Of a DNA stretch of 64,000 nucleotides, positions 35,404 to 43,854 are shown piece after piece. This DNA comes from Flexivirga oryzae (lineage in GTDB: Bacteria > Actinomycetota > Actinomycetes > Actinomycetales > Dermatophilaceae), in the NCBI RefSeq assembly GCF_014190805.1, contig NZ_JACHVQ010000001.1, positions 930,001-994,000 on the forward strand, written 5' to 3'. The notes below the pieces were generated by a model, which saw only the letters and a list, made by a program, of their open reading frames with translations, made no database searches and was not told the DNA's origin. Made by a program: the position numbers and the translations under genes. Positions within the stretch are counted from its first letter, which is position 1, and each line of letters starts with the position of its first letter.

Positions 35404-35608
35404 CACGCGGCATACACCGGTATGACGAGTGAACTGTGGCAGGAGCGGCGACGTTCCTGCCGGAAGCAAACGACCGAAGGCGGGTTTTGACGCTGATGAG
35501 CACCCGATGAGTACTCAGCGATGAAGCACCCATAACTGGCGGTTTCGTGCTGCCCGGCCACCTGGCCGGCGCGGACCCGGACCGCCGCAAATTCCGACAA
35601 GGAGAAGT
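35404..35608 (+). promoter_or_regulatory. infB leader region with two hairpins
   Basis: This 205-base gap holds GGCAGGA (35438-35444) paired with TCCTGCC (35455-35461). Closer to infB, CCGGCC (35554-35559) pairs with GGCCGG (35564-35569) around ACCT. The second hairpin is about 40 bases before the GTG of infB, and a good site AAGGAGAA lies between. A separate promoter or processing site for infB is possible. I see no clear -10/-35 pair. Confidence 0.4.
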
Positions 35609-38461
35609 GTGGCTAAGGTTCGGGTTCACGAGCTCGCGAAAGAGCTCGGAATGCCAAGCAAGGATCTGCTTGCCTACCTGAAGGAGCAGGGCGAGTTCGT
35701 CAAGACGGCGAGCTCGACCATCGAGGCTCCGGTAGTGCGCAAGATCAAGGAGAACCCTCCCGCCGGCGCGAAGGCCGGCGGTGGGTCGACGGATTCCAGG
35801 GCAACGGCGAAGAAGGCGGCACCGACGCCGCCCACCGCCCAGAAGTCCAGTTCCACGACGACGACCCCGGCACCAGCGCCGGGACCGAAGGCGCCGGTCG
35901 GCCGGACCGCGCCCAAGCCCGGCCCGAAGGCGGCCCCCCAGCCGACGAGCGCCCCGGAAGCACCGGCTGCGAAGCAGGCTGCTCCGGCGCCCGCTCCGGC
36001 CCCGGCTCCCGCGGCCAAGCCGGCAACACCCGCACCGGCACCGGCACCGGCGCCGGCCGCTCGCAGGAGTGGCCCGCGTCCTGCGGCGCCGGGTCCGCGT
36101 CCGGGTCAGGGTGGTGCGGCACGCTCCGGCGGGCAGCGTGGCGGTGCACCGCGTCCGGGCGCACCCCGGCCGGGCAACAACCCGTTCTCGTCCAGCCAGG
36201 GCATGCGGTCCGGTGGACCGGCGCGCCCGGGCAACAACCCCTTCGCGCCCAGCCAGGGTATGCCGCGTCCGGCCTCCGGTCGGGGCGGCAACGCCGCCGG
36301 TGCCGGCGGCCCCCGTCCGGGTGCTCCGCGCCCCGGCGGCCCGCGCCCGGCTGCCCCGCGTCCCGGCGCACCACGCCCCAACCCGGGCATGATGCCGGAT
36401 CGCGCCGCGGTGCGTCCCGGTGAGCGCCCGGCACGTGGTCGTGGCGGCCCCGGCGGCGGTGCTGGTGGCGGCGGTCCGCGCGGCGGGTTCGGCGGTCGCC
36501 CCGGTGGCGGCGGCCGTGGCCCGGGTGGTCGCGGTGGCACGCAGGGTGCGTTCGGACGAGGCGGCGGAAAGGTCCGCGGCCGCAAGTCCAAGCGCGCGAA
36601 GCGTCAAGAGTTCGAGCAGATGCAAGCACCCACCATCGGTGGCGTGCAGGTCCCGCGCGGTGACGGTTCGACCGTCGTGCGGATGCGGCGCGGTGCGTCG
36701 CTGACCGACTTCGCCGACCGCATCGATGCCAACCCGGCATCGCTGGTGACGGTGCTCTTCCACCTCGGCGAGATGGCCACGGCCACCCAGTCGCTGGACG
36801 AGGACACCTTCCAGTTGCTCGGTTCCGAGCTGGGCTACGACATCCAGATCGTCTCCCCGGAGGACGAGGAGAAGGAGCTGTTCAACTCCTTCAACATCGA
36901 CCTCGAGGCGGAGGAGGACGAGGAGGACCTGCAGCCGCGGCCGCCGGTCGTGACCGTCATGGGTCACGTCGATCACGGTAAGACCCGCCTGCTGGACGCG
37001 ATCCGGCACGCCGACGTGCAGTCCGGCGAGGCCGGTGGCATCACCCAGCACATCGGTGCCTACCAGGTCCACGTCGAGCACGAGGGATCCGACCGCGCGA
37101 TCACCTTCATCGACACCCCGGGTCACGAGGCGTTCACCGCCATGCGTGCTCGTGGTGCGAAGGTCACCGACATCGCGATCCTGGTCGTCGCGGCCGATGA
37201 CGGCGTGATGCCGCAGACGGTGGAGGCGCTCAACCACGCGCAGGCCGCCGACCTGCCGATTGTCGTCGCGGTCAACAAGATCGACGTCGAGGGCGCCAAC
37301 CCGGACAAGGTGCGTCAGCAGCTGACCGAGTACAACCTGATCGCCGAGGAGTACGGCGGCGACACGATGTTCGTCGAGGTCTCGGCCAAGCAGGGCCAGA
37401 ACATCGACGGTCTGTTGGAGGCGGTGCTGCTCACCGCCGACGCCGCACTGGATCTGCGCGCCAACCCCGACCGTGACGCCCAGGGTGTCGCGATCGAGGC
37501 CAACCTGGACCGCGGTCGCGGTGCGGTGGCCACGGTGCTGGTGCAGCAGGGCACGCTGCGTATCGGTGACGGCATCGTCGCCGGCACGGCCCACGGTCGT
37601 GTCCGCGCGATGCTCGACGAGCACGGCAACAACGTCGAAGAGGCGTTGCCGTCGCGTCCCGTGCAGGTCATGGGTCTGGCGTCGGTGCCGCGTGCGGGTG
37701 ACACCTTCGTGGTGGCGCCGGACGACCGGACCGCCCGTCAGATCGCCGAGAAGCGGGAGGCCGCCGACCGGCAGGCCGCGCTGGCCAAGGTCCGCAAGCG
37801 GATCAGCCTGGAGGACCTCAACCAGCAGCTCGAGGCCGGCAAGATCGAGACCCTCAACCTCATCCTCAAGGGTGACGTGTCCGGTTCGGTCGAGGCCCTC
37901 GAGGACGCGCTGCTGCAGATCAACGTCGGCGACGACGTCGACCTGCGGATCATCGACCGCGGCGTCGGTGCCATCACGATGAACAACATCAACCTTGCGG
38001 TCGCCTCGGACGCGGTGATCATCGGCTTCAACGTGCGGGCCGAGGGTCAGAACGCCGAGTATGCCGACAAGGAGGGCGTCGAGATCCGCTACTACTCGGT
38101 GATCTACCAGGCCATCGAGGAGATCGAGCAGGCGCTGAAGGGCATGCTCAAGCCGGAGTTCGAGGAGGTCGAGCTCGGCACCGCGGAGATCCGCGAGATC
38201 TTCCGGTCCAGCAAGTTCGGCAACATCGCCGGTTCGATCGTCAAGTCCGGCGAGATCAAGCGCGGCTCGAAGGCGCGGATCACCCGCGACGGCAAGGTCG
38301 TGTCCGAGAACGTCGAGGTCGCCGGTCTGCGGCGCTTCAAGGATGACGTCACCGAGGTCCGCGAGGGCTTCGAGTGCGGTATCAACCTCGGCTCGTTCAA
38401 CGACCTGCAGCTCGGGGACCTGATCGCCACCTACGAGATGCGCGAGAAGTCCCGCGACTAA
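35609..38461 (+). CDS. infB: translation initiation factor IF-2
   Basis: A 950-residue GTPase that brings initiator fMet-tRNA to the 30S subunit. The N-terminal IF2_N domain (residues 1-55) is followed by a 260-residue linker rich in Ala, Pro, Gly and Arg, including repeats based on RPGNNPF and GAPRPG. The second IF2_N element is near residue 340. The G domain starts with MGHVDHGKT (about residues 451-459), with DTPGHEAF and NKID following. The C-terminal domains II-IV end at 950. GTG 35609 has AAGGAGAA upstream. The long disordered linker is typical of actinobacteria. Confidence 0.97.
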   Translation: MAKVRVHELAKELGMPSKDLLAYLKEQGEFVKTASSTIEAPVVRKIKENPPAGAKAGGGSTDSRATAKKAAPTPPTAQKSSSTTTTPAPAPGPKAPVGRTAPKPGPKAAPQPTSAPEAPAAKQAAPAPAPAPAPAAKPATPAPAPAPAPAARRSGPRPAAPGPRPGQGGAARSGGQRGGAPRPGAPRPGNNPFSSSQGMRSGGPARPGNNPFAPSQGMPRPASGRGGNAAGAGGPRPGAPRPGGPRPAAPRPGAPRPNPGMMPDRAAVRPGERPARGRGGPGGGAGGGGPRGGFGGRPGGGGRGPGGRGGTQGAFGRGGGKVRGRKSKRAKRQEFEQMQAPTIGGVQVPRGDGSTVVRMRRGASLTDFADRIDANPASLVTVLFHLGEMATATQSLDEDTFQLLGSELGYDIQIVSPEDEEKELFNSFNIDLEAEEDEEDLQPRPPVVTVMGHVDHGKTRLLDAIRHADVQSGEAGGITQHIGAYQVHVEHEGSDRAITFIDTPGHEAFTAMRARGAKVTDIAILVVAADDGVMPQTVEALNHAQAADLPIVVAVNKIDVEGANPDKVRQQLTEYNLIAEEYGGDTMFVEVSAKQGQNIDGLLEAVLLTADAALDLRANPDRDAQGVAIEANLDRGRGAVATVLVQQGTLRIGDGIVAGTAHGRVRAMLDEHGNNVEEALPSRPVQVMGLASVPRAGDTFVVAPDDRTARQIAEKREAADRQAALAKVRKRISLEDLNQQLEAGKIETLNLILKGDVSGSVEALEDALLQINVGDDVDLRIIDRGVGAITMNNINLAVASDAVIIGFNVRAEGQNAEYADKEGVEIRYYSVIYQAIEEIEQALKGMLKPEFEEVELGTAEIREIFRSSKFGNIAGSIVKSGEIKRGSKARITRDGKVVSENVEVAGLRRFKDDVTEVREGFECGINLGSFNDLQLGDLIATYEMREKSRD

Positions 38462-38557
38462 CGCCGAGAGGCTCAGACAACGCCGAGAGGCTCAGAAGAT
38501 CGCCGTGAAATACCGCGATTTGCTGGGCCTCTCGGTGTGTTTGTGAGCCTGTCGGTG
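38462..38557. repeat. palindromic 19-base-pitch element, copy 1 (after infB)
   Basis: It begins directly after the infB stop. CCGAGAGGCTCAG occurs at 38464-38476 and 38483-38495 (pitch 19). Inverted counterparts TGGGCCTCTCGG (38524-38535) and GTGAGCCTGTCGG (38543-38555) follow at the same pitch. An AT-richer core separates the two halves. The reverse complement aligns along its length with the element at 52441-52540. It could fold into a long hairpin and act as a terminator for infB. Confidence 0.75.
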
Positions 38558-38604
38558 GAGAGTGGGCGGGCGCGCGGGTGGCTCCGCCGTGCGATGGTGG
38601 GCGC

Positions 38605-39480
38605 ATGCGATTCGGACTGGTCGGCACAGGTTACTGGGCACGCGAGACGCACGGCCCCGGCATACGGGCCTCCAGCCATGAGCTGGTCGGGGTGTGGGGG
38701 CGTGACGGGGCGAAGACGGCGGCCGCGGCGAAGTCCCTGGGCGTGCCTGCGTTCCCCAGTCATGCCGCGTTGCTGGACGCCGTCGATGCGGTGTCGTATG
38801 CCGTGCCGCCGGACGTGCAGGCCCCGCTGGCGATCGAGGCGGCGCGTGCCGGCAAGCACCTGCTGCTCGATAAACCGGTGGCGCTCGACCTCGACGTCGC
38901 GCGGGAACTGCGGGATGCCGCCCGCAGCACCGGGTCCCGCTCGGTGGTCTTCTTCACCGCGCGCTACACGCCCGAGACTCGTTCCTGGCTCGGCGAACTC
39001 GCGGCATCGGGTAGCTGGCGCGGTTCGTGGACCGAGTGGGTCGTGGCCAACCAGCGGCCGGAGAGCCCCTACAAGGACTCACCCTGGCGGCAACGGGAGG
39101 GAGCGCTCTGGGACATCGGGCCGCACCTGCTCGCGACGCTGATCGCAGCACTCGGCTCGGTCGACTCCGTCGTGGCGGTGCCTGGCGTCGGGGACGCGGT
39201 GCACCTGACGATCACCCACGAGTCCGGCGCCGTGAGCACCGCCACGCTGGCGTTGTGGGCACCGCCGGCGGCATACACCTGGGGTATGCGGGTGTGGGGT
39301 GAAGCCGGTGTCAGTGCGGCACCGGCGGCCGTCACGACCGCGCAGCAGGCGCTCGCAACCGCAGCCGACGAATTGGGTGCAGCGGCCGCAGCCGGCACCG
39401 AGCACCCGCTCGGGCTCGAGCTAGGGGTGCGGATCGTGGAGCTGCTCGCCGACGCCGCGGGGCAACGGGGGAGCAGCTAG
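38605..39480 (+). CDS. Gfo/Idh/MocA family oxidoreductase
   Basis: A 291-residue NAD(P)-dependent oxidoreductase. The N-terminal Rossmann fold starts MRFGLVGTGYWA. LLLDKPVALD contains the conserved Lys of the EKP motif (here DKP). The C-terminal domain includes WDIGPHLLATL, with the conserved D-x-G-x-H. It probably acts on a sugar or polyol; the substrate is unknown. ATG 38605 is chosen over an upstream start inside the repeat-rich spacer. It is followed after 9 bases by a small gene of the same strand. Confidence 0.85.
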   Translation: MRFGLVGTGYWARETHGPGIRASSHELVGVWGRDGAKTAAAAKSLGVPAFPSHAALLDAVDAVSYAVPPDVQAPLAIEAARAGKHLLLDKPVALDLDVARELRDAARSTGSRSVVFFTARYTPETRSWLGELAASGSWRGSWTEWVVANQRPESPYKDSPWRQREGALWDIGPHLLATLIAALGSVDSVVAVPGVGDAVHLTITHESGAVSTATLALWAPPAAYTWGMRVWGEAGVSAAPAAVTTAQQALATAADELGAAAAAGTEHPLGLELGVRIVELLADAAGQRGSS

Positions 39481-39489
39481 CATCGATCG

Positions 39490-39708
39490 ATGGCCGAATG
39501 GAAGATCGTGCAGTGTTCCCATGGTGCCTACTACGAATCGAAGTGGGTGCCGCTGGCGTCGTTCAAGGCGATCCGGCTCGGCGCGAAGCGTCTGCAGCGC
39601 TGCCCGGTGCACCACAAGTGGGAGATGACGGTGCGAGTCCCCGACGACGCGGTCACGCCGGAGATCCGCGAGCAGGCCGAGCGCCACCACGACTCCGGGC
39701 TGATCTGA
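39490..39708 (+). CDS. small conserved protein of unknown function
   Basis: A 72-residue protein that I recognise only as the type of small ORF conserved in actinobacteria. It has CSHGAYYES near the N-terminus and RCPVHHKWE in the middle. Cys9/His11 and Cys38/His41-His42 could bind a metal, but this is a guess. Coding character is good: GC-rich third positions and a start 9 bases after the oxidoreductase stop. The stop codon shares the hexamer TGATCA with the convergent dehydrogenase gene. Confidence 0.6.
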   Translation: MAEWKIVQCSHGAYYESKWVPLASFKAIRLGAKRLQRCPVHHKWEMTVRVPDDAVTPEIREQAERHHDSGLI

Positions 39709-40680
39709 TCAGCCCATCGTCAACACGATCTTGCCGAAACTCTCGCCCTCGGCGAGGCGGGTGAACGCGTCCCGCGCCTGCGCGAGGGGGATGGCCTGAT
39801 CGATCACCGGCGAAATGCCTTCACGGTCGACGAAGTTGACGAGGCGTCGCATCTCGGCGATCGAGCCCATGGTCGAGCCGATGACGCGCAGCTGCTTGAA
39901 GAAGATCTTGGTCAGCTCCGCCTTCTCGGGTGCGTCGCCCGAGGTGGCTCCGCAGATGACGATCGTGCCACCGGGGTTCAGTGAGTTGACCGAGTGGCTC
40001 CACGTCGCAGCGCCGACCGACTCCATCACCGCCGCGACCCGCTCCGGCAGTCGGGCACCGCTGGCGAACGCCCGCTCCGCGCCGAGCTCGACGGCCCGGG
40101 CACCCCGGGACTCGTCGCGCGAGGTCACCCACATCCGCAGCCCTGCCGCGGCACCCAGCTGGATCAGCGCCGTCGAGACGCCGCCTCCGGCACCCTGCAC
40201 CAGGACGGTGTCACCGGGGGAGACGTCGGCATTGCTGAACAGCATCCGGTATGCCGTGAGCCAAGCCGTCGACAGGCATCCGGCGACCTCCCAGGACATT
40301 CCTTCCGGCTTGGGCACCAGGTTGACCGTCGGGACCACGACCTGGTCGGCGAAGGTCCCGTCGTGCAGCTCCGACAGCAGCGTGCGACGCGGATCGAGGG
40401 TCTCGTCGCCGGACCAGCCCGGGCTCGGGATGACGGTGTGCAGGATGACCTCCTGCCCGTCGTCGGTGACTCCCGCGGCGTCGCACCCGAGGATCATCGG
40501 CACGCGGTCCTCGGGCAGCCCGACGCCACGCAGGGACCACAGGTCGTGCCGGTTGAGCGCGGCGGCGCGCAGCTGGACGCGGGTCCAGCCGTCCGGAACC
40601 TCCGGGTCGGGTCGGTCACCGACCTCGAGGGCTGCGAGGGGGTCGGTGCGGTCGATTCGGGCGGCGTAGGCGGCGAGCAT
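39709..40680 (-). CDS. MDR-family zinc-binding/quinone-type dehydrogenase
   Basis: A 323-residue medium-chain dehydrogenase/reductase. The N-terminal GroES-like domain includes ALNRHDLWSLRGVG and MILGCDAAGV. The NAD(P) fold has VLVQGAGGGVSTALIQLGAA. The structural-zinc cysteines are missing, so quinone oxidoreductase or a zinc-free alcohol dehydrogenase is likely. ATG 40680 is used. The gene is downstream of benE on the same strand with 30 bases between, so co-transcription is possible. Confidence 0.82.
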   Translation of the reverse strand: MLAAYAARIDRTDPLAALEVGDRPDPEVPDGWTRVQLRAAALNRHDLWSLRGVGLPEDRVPMILGCDAAGVTDDGQEVILHTVIPSPGWSGDETLDPRRTLLSELHDGTFADQVVVPTVNLVPKPEGMSWEVAGCLSTAWLTAYRMLFSNADVSPGDTVLVQGAGGGVSTALIQLGAAAGLRMWVTSRDESRGARAVELGAERAFASGARLPERVAAVMESVGAATWSHSVNSLNPGGTIVICGATSGDAPEKAELTKIFFKQLRVIGSTMGSIAEMRRLVNFVDREGISPVIDQAIPLAQARDAFTRLAEGESFGKIVLTMG

Positions 40681-40710
40681 GGTCACCAGACTACGAGTGG
40701 GCGCGTCGGT

Positions 40711-41943
40711 TCAGTGCGTGTCGTCCCGGACCGCGGACACGCCGCGCAGGAGCCACCAGCGGGCGACCAGGCCGATGAGCAGCGCCCAGAAGGCGGACTC
40801 GATGCCGCCGACGGTCGTCCCGGAGGCCGCGACGACGAGGGTGAGGACCGCAGCGGTCGTCTCGGCGGACTGGCGTGCACCGTCCGCGCCGGTCCTGGCC
40901 AGGGCGCCTTTCAGGGCACCGCCGAGTGCGCCGAGGAGAGCGAGCCCCGCGACGGTCTCGACCACGCCGGACGGCGCGAGGGTCACGAACGTGGCGAGCG
41001 CCGCCGACGACAGTCCGAGCACCAGGTAGGCGGCTCCGCTGCTCACTGCCGCGATCCACCGCCGCGAGGTGTCCGGCCCGGCGTCCGGGCCTGCGGCGAG
41101 CGCGGCGCTGATCGCCGCGAGGTTGATGGCGTGGCCACCCGCCGGGGCTCCGATGACGGTGCCGGCGCCCGTGACGAGCATGACCGGGCGCCACGGCACG
41201 GAGTAGCCGAAACTGCGCATCACGGCGACACCGGTGATGTTCTGCGACGCCATGGTGACGATGAAGAGCGGCAGCGCGATGCCGAGCGCGGCCTGCAGAC
41301 TCAGCTGTGGCACGACGGGCGAGACAACGGGCAGGAGACTGCTGCTGGTGAAAGTCGTTCCGGTGCGGGCGAGTTCGATCGCGATGACGACGGCCGCCGC
41401 GACGAACGCACCGGGCACCGCCCATCGCGCGCTGACCCGCAGCAGGACCAGCCAGACGAGGATGACCGGCAGGACGTCCCAGGGATGTATGGCGACGGCG
41501 TGCACCGGCTCCAGGCACAGCGGCAGGAGGACGCCGGCCAGCATCGCCTGTGCGATCGTTCCGGGGATCCGGGAGATCAGGTCGGCGAGCCCGGACCACA
41601 GACCGCTGGCGATCACGAGGAGGCCGGTGAGCACGAACGCTCCGGTTGCCGCCGCCCAGCCACCGCTGACCGCCCCGGCGCCCGCGAGCAGCGCGGCGCC
41701 CGGGGTCGACCACGCCAGAGTGATCGGGATGCGGTAGCGCCGGGCCAGCACGATCGCGCTGACCCCCTGCAGCAGACTGATGGCCAGCAGACCGGAGCCG
41801 GCCTGGGCAGGGGTCGCGCCCACGGCACGCAGGCCGGTCAGGACCACTGCGAAGGAGCTGGTGAATCCCACCAGGGCACAAACGATCCCGGCGATGACCG
41901 GCGTGCTGGTGCTGGAGCGTTGGGCAGGTAGGGTGTCGAGCAT
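40711..41943 (-). CDS. benE: benzoate/H+ symporter BenE family transporter
   Basis: A 410-residue membrane protein with about 12 hydrophobic segments. Family blocks include STPGAALLAGAGA, SQNITGVAVMRSFGY and APAGGHAINLAAISAA. BenE proteins are assigned to uptake of benzoate or related aromatic acids, but the evidence in most organisms is by similarity. ATG 41943 lies at the edge of a long perfect dyad (41945-41980), probably its operator. A divergent XRE-cupin regulator gene begins 77 bases away and is the likely controller. Confidence 0.85.
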   Translation of the reverse strand: MLDTLPAQRSSTSTPVIAGIVCALVGFTSSFAVVLTGLRAVGATPAQAGSGLLAISLLQGVSAIVLARRYRIPITLAWSTPGAALLAGAGAVSGGWAAATGAFVLTGLLVIASGLWSGLADLISRIPGTIAQAMLAGVLLPLCLEPVHAVAIHPWDVLPVILVWLVLLRVSARWAVPGAFVAAAVVIAIELARTGTTFTSSSLLPVVSPVVPQLSLQAALGIALPLFIVTMASQNITGVAVMRSFGYSVPWRPVMLVTGAGTVIGAPAGGHAINLAAISAALAAGPDAGPDTSRRWIAAVSSGAAYLVLGLSSAALATFVTLAPSGVVETVAGLALLGALGGALKGALARTGADGARQSAETTAAVLTLVVAASGTTVGGIESAFWALLIGLVARWWLLRGVSAVRDDTH

Positions 41944-41944
41944 G

Positions 41945-41980
41945 GTGTTCCGTTCGCAGAACGTTCTGTTTACGGAACAC
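41945..41980. promoter_or_regulatory. 36-bp nested dyad between benE and its regulator
   Basis: GTGTTCCGT (41945-41953) and ACGGAACAC (41972-41980) are exact reverse complements. The palindrome CAGAACGTTCTG (41957-41968) is centred on the same point (41962.5). The dyad begins one base from the benE start codon. Binding of a dimer or tetramer here would block benE translation or transcription. The best candidate is the divergent XRE-cupin protein. Confidence 0.7.
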
Positions 41981-42020
41981 TAGCGACCGAATGGCATACG
42001 ACGGGAGAGGGGTCCAGCTG

Positions 42021-42560
42021 ATGAGCGCTGAGGCTCGGGCGGCGGCGGTGGGTGCGCGCATCCGCGAGGCTCGCGAGCGCCGGGGCATCAGCCTGTCCGC
42101 GCTCGCTCGCGAGGCAGGGGTCGGCAAGGCGACGCTGTCCCAACTGGAGGCGGGCGAACGCAATCCGACGATCGAGACCCTCTACGCGGTGTGCGGACCG
42201 CTCGAGTTGCCGCTGTCGGCGCTGGTCGGCGAAGTGGGCGGCGCGCAGGCAACAGCTGCCGGCGGGATGCGCACCGTGCTGCTGGACCTGCGGCACCGCC
42301 CGGACGGCACGACGGTCGAGGTCTTCCGTCTCGAATTCCCCGCGGGGGCACGGCATTCGTCACCCGCGCATGGTCGGGACGTCACCGAGCACCTGGTGGT
42401 CACCTCCGGCACCGTGCGGGTGCGTATGACGCGCTCGGTCGTCGTGCACGCCGGAGAGTCGACGACGTGGACCAGCAACCGCAAGCACTCCTACGCAGCA
42501 AGCGGCGGTCCCGCCGAGGCGGTGCTGGTGATCACCACCCCGCCACCCGCTGCGCCCTGA
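42021..42560 (+). CDS. XRE family regulator with C-terminal cupin
   Basis: A 179-residue DNA-binding protein. The helix-turn-helix reads GISLSALAREAGVGKATLSQLE (about residues 22-43). The cupin domain (about 85-175) probably binds a small ligand. ATG 42021 has GAGAGGGG at good spacing; ATG 41991 is an alternative. Divergent orientation to benE with the long operator between them suggests it senses the transported compound and controls benE. Confidence 0.82.
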   Translation: MSAEARAAAVGARIREARERRGISLSALAREAGVGKATLSQLEAGERNPTIETLYAVCGPLELPLSALVGEVGGAQATAAGGMRTVLLDLRHRPDGTTVEVFRLEFPAGARHSSPAHGRDVTEHLVVTSGTVRVRMTRSVVVHAGESTTWTSNRKHSYAASGGPAEAVLVITTPPPAAP

Positions 42561-42564
42561 CCGA

Positions 42565-42945
42565 TCAGCCCCAGTTGGCCAGGTTGGTGACGCAGAACGG
42601 GTGACCGGCCGGGTCGAGCAGCACGGTCCAGGTCTCACCGGGCTGCTGCTCCGGTTTGGTGGCGCCGAGTTCGACGCACCGTGCCACGGTGGCCTCGACG
42701 TCCTCTCCCGCGAGGTCGAGGTGGAACTGCTTGTGTCCGTCGTCGGGCCAGGACGGCCGCTGGTAGTCGGGGGTCTCGCCGAACCCCAGTCGTTGGTCAC
42801 CCTGCTGCAACATCGCGTAGCCCTCACCCTGGTAGGCGACCGGCCAGCCCAGTACCGCGCTGTAGAACGAGGCCATTGCAGCGGCGTCCTCGCAGTCGAT
42901 GGTGACCATGCCGAGGCTGGCGGCTGGCGTGGTGGTGTCGGTCAT
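42565..42945 (-). CDS. VOC family (glyoxalase-like) protein
   Basis: A 126-residue protein of the vicinal oxygen chelate fold. It has MVTIDCEDAAAMASFYSAVLGW at the start and LLDPAGHPFCV at the end, typical of the family. The N-terminal metal His is replaced by Asp/Cys in the DCED region, but the central HLDL and a later Asp remain. Roles range from glyoxalase to antibiotic binding; none can be chosen. The stop is 4 bases from that of the XRE gene, which is convergent. Confidence 0.78.
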   Translation of the reverse strand: MTDTTTPAASLGMVTIDCEDAAAMASFYSAVLGWPVAYQGEGYAMLQQGDQRLGFGETPDYQRPSWPDDGHKQFHLDLAGEDVEATVARCVELGATKPEQQPGETWTVLLDPAGHPFCVTNLANWG

Positions 42946-43004
42946 CTGGTGGCTCCTCGAAAAGGTCGATGTGACTGTCGGACCATGCTCGTACGCTGCA
43001 GGAT

Positions 43005-43844
43005 GTGGCGACTAGGACATTCGCGACAACCGACGGGGTGATCCTGGATCCGCGTCGCTTCGCGCAGCACGCGACACTGACCAGGCCGGCGTGTCATCCC
43101 GCGCTGGAGCGCTGGGTCGAGCACTACTGGACGGTGCGGTGGAGCCTGCCCGCCGGGGCGTCATACCGCTCGTCGCTGGTGCCGCTCCCGCAGACCAACC
43201 TCACCGTCGAGTCCGGGCAGGTCGCCCGGGACGGTGTGAGCGCGCCCGGGGTCTTCGTGACCGGGGTGGTCAGCCGGCGCCGCTTCGACGTCACGCTCAG
43301 CGGCGCGGGCGGGGTGGTCGGCGTCAAGTTCCGTCCGGGCGCGCCGACCGTCATCACGGGTGTCGAGGCGAGCCGGCTGCGAGATCAGGTCGTGCCCGCC
43401 ACCCGGCTGTTCTCGGGGGCGGACGCGTTGGCCGACCTGCACCCCGACACCCCGGACTGCGTCGAGCGGCTCGACGCGTTCCTGCTCGATCGGGTGCCGG
43501 CCGACACCGCCGAGTTGGAGACGGTTTCCGCAGTGATCGCGACCCTGGAGGACTCCGCCCCGACGATGTCGGCGGGTGAGCTCGCGGACCGGTGCGGCAT
43601 GGGGCTGCGGTCACTGCAGCGGGCCTGCCGGCACTACGTCGGCGTCGGGCCGCAGTGGCTCGTCGCGCGCGCCCGCGTACATGCCGCGATCGCGCGGCTC
43701 AACGCCGGTGACTACGAGACGCTCGCGTCGCTCGCGGTCGAGCTGGGCTGGTTCGACCAGGCGCACATGGGCCGCGACTTCACGGCTCTGGTGGGGGAGT
43801 CCCCGGGCAGCTACCGCGACCGCGCCGGCCGGGCTGCCGACTAA
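43005..43844 (+). CDS. AraC family transcriptional regulator (DUF6597 type)
   Basis: A 279-residue regulator. The N-terminal domain (about 15-150) includes YWTVRWSLPAGASYRSSLVP, as in the DUF6597 sensor domain. The C-terminal double helix-turn-helix reads GLRSLQRACRHYVGVGPQW and then ASLAVELGWFDQAHMGRDF. The start is GTG 43005, divergent from the VOC gene with about 59 bases between. The VOC gene is a likely target because of this arrangement. The inducer is unknown. Confidence 0.82.
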   Translation: MATRTFATTDGVILDPRRFAQHATLTRPACHPALERWVEHYWTVRWSLPAGASYRSSLVPLPQTNLTVESGQVARDGVSAPGVFVTGVVSRRRFDVTLSGAGGVVGVKFRPGAPTVITGVEASRLRDQVVPATRLFSGADALADLHPDTPDCVERLDAFLLDRVPADTAELETVSAVIATLEDSAPTMSAGELADRCGMGLRSLQRACRHYVGVGPQWLVARARVHAAIARLNAGDYETLASLAVELGWFDQAHMGRDFTALVGESPGSYRDRAGRAAD

Positions 43845-43854
43845 TCTTGCCGGA

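Noticed and set aside
35369..37624. Minus-strand open frame opposite infB
   Set aside because: Repetitive Arg/Thr/Gly-rich translation of the reverse of the IF2 linker and G domain; no family features.
38462..38604. Insertion sequence end or attachment site at the palindromic element
   Set aside because: No transposase or integrase gene and no target duplication flank it; the mirrored 19-base structure is better described as a structured repeat.
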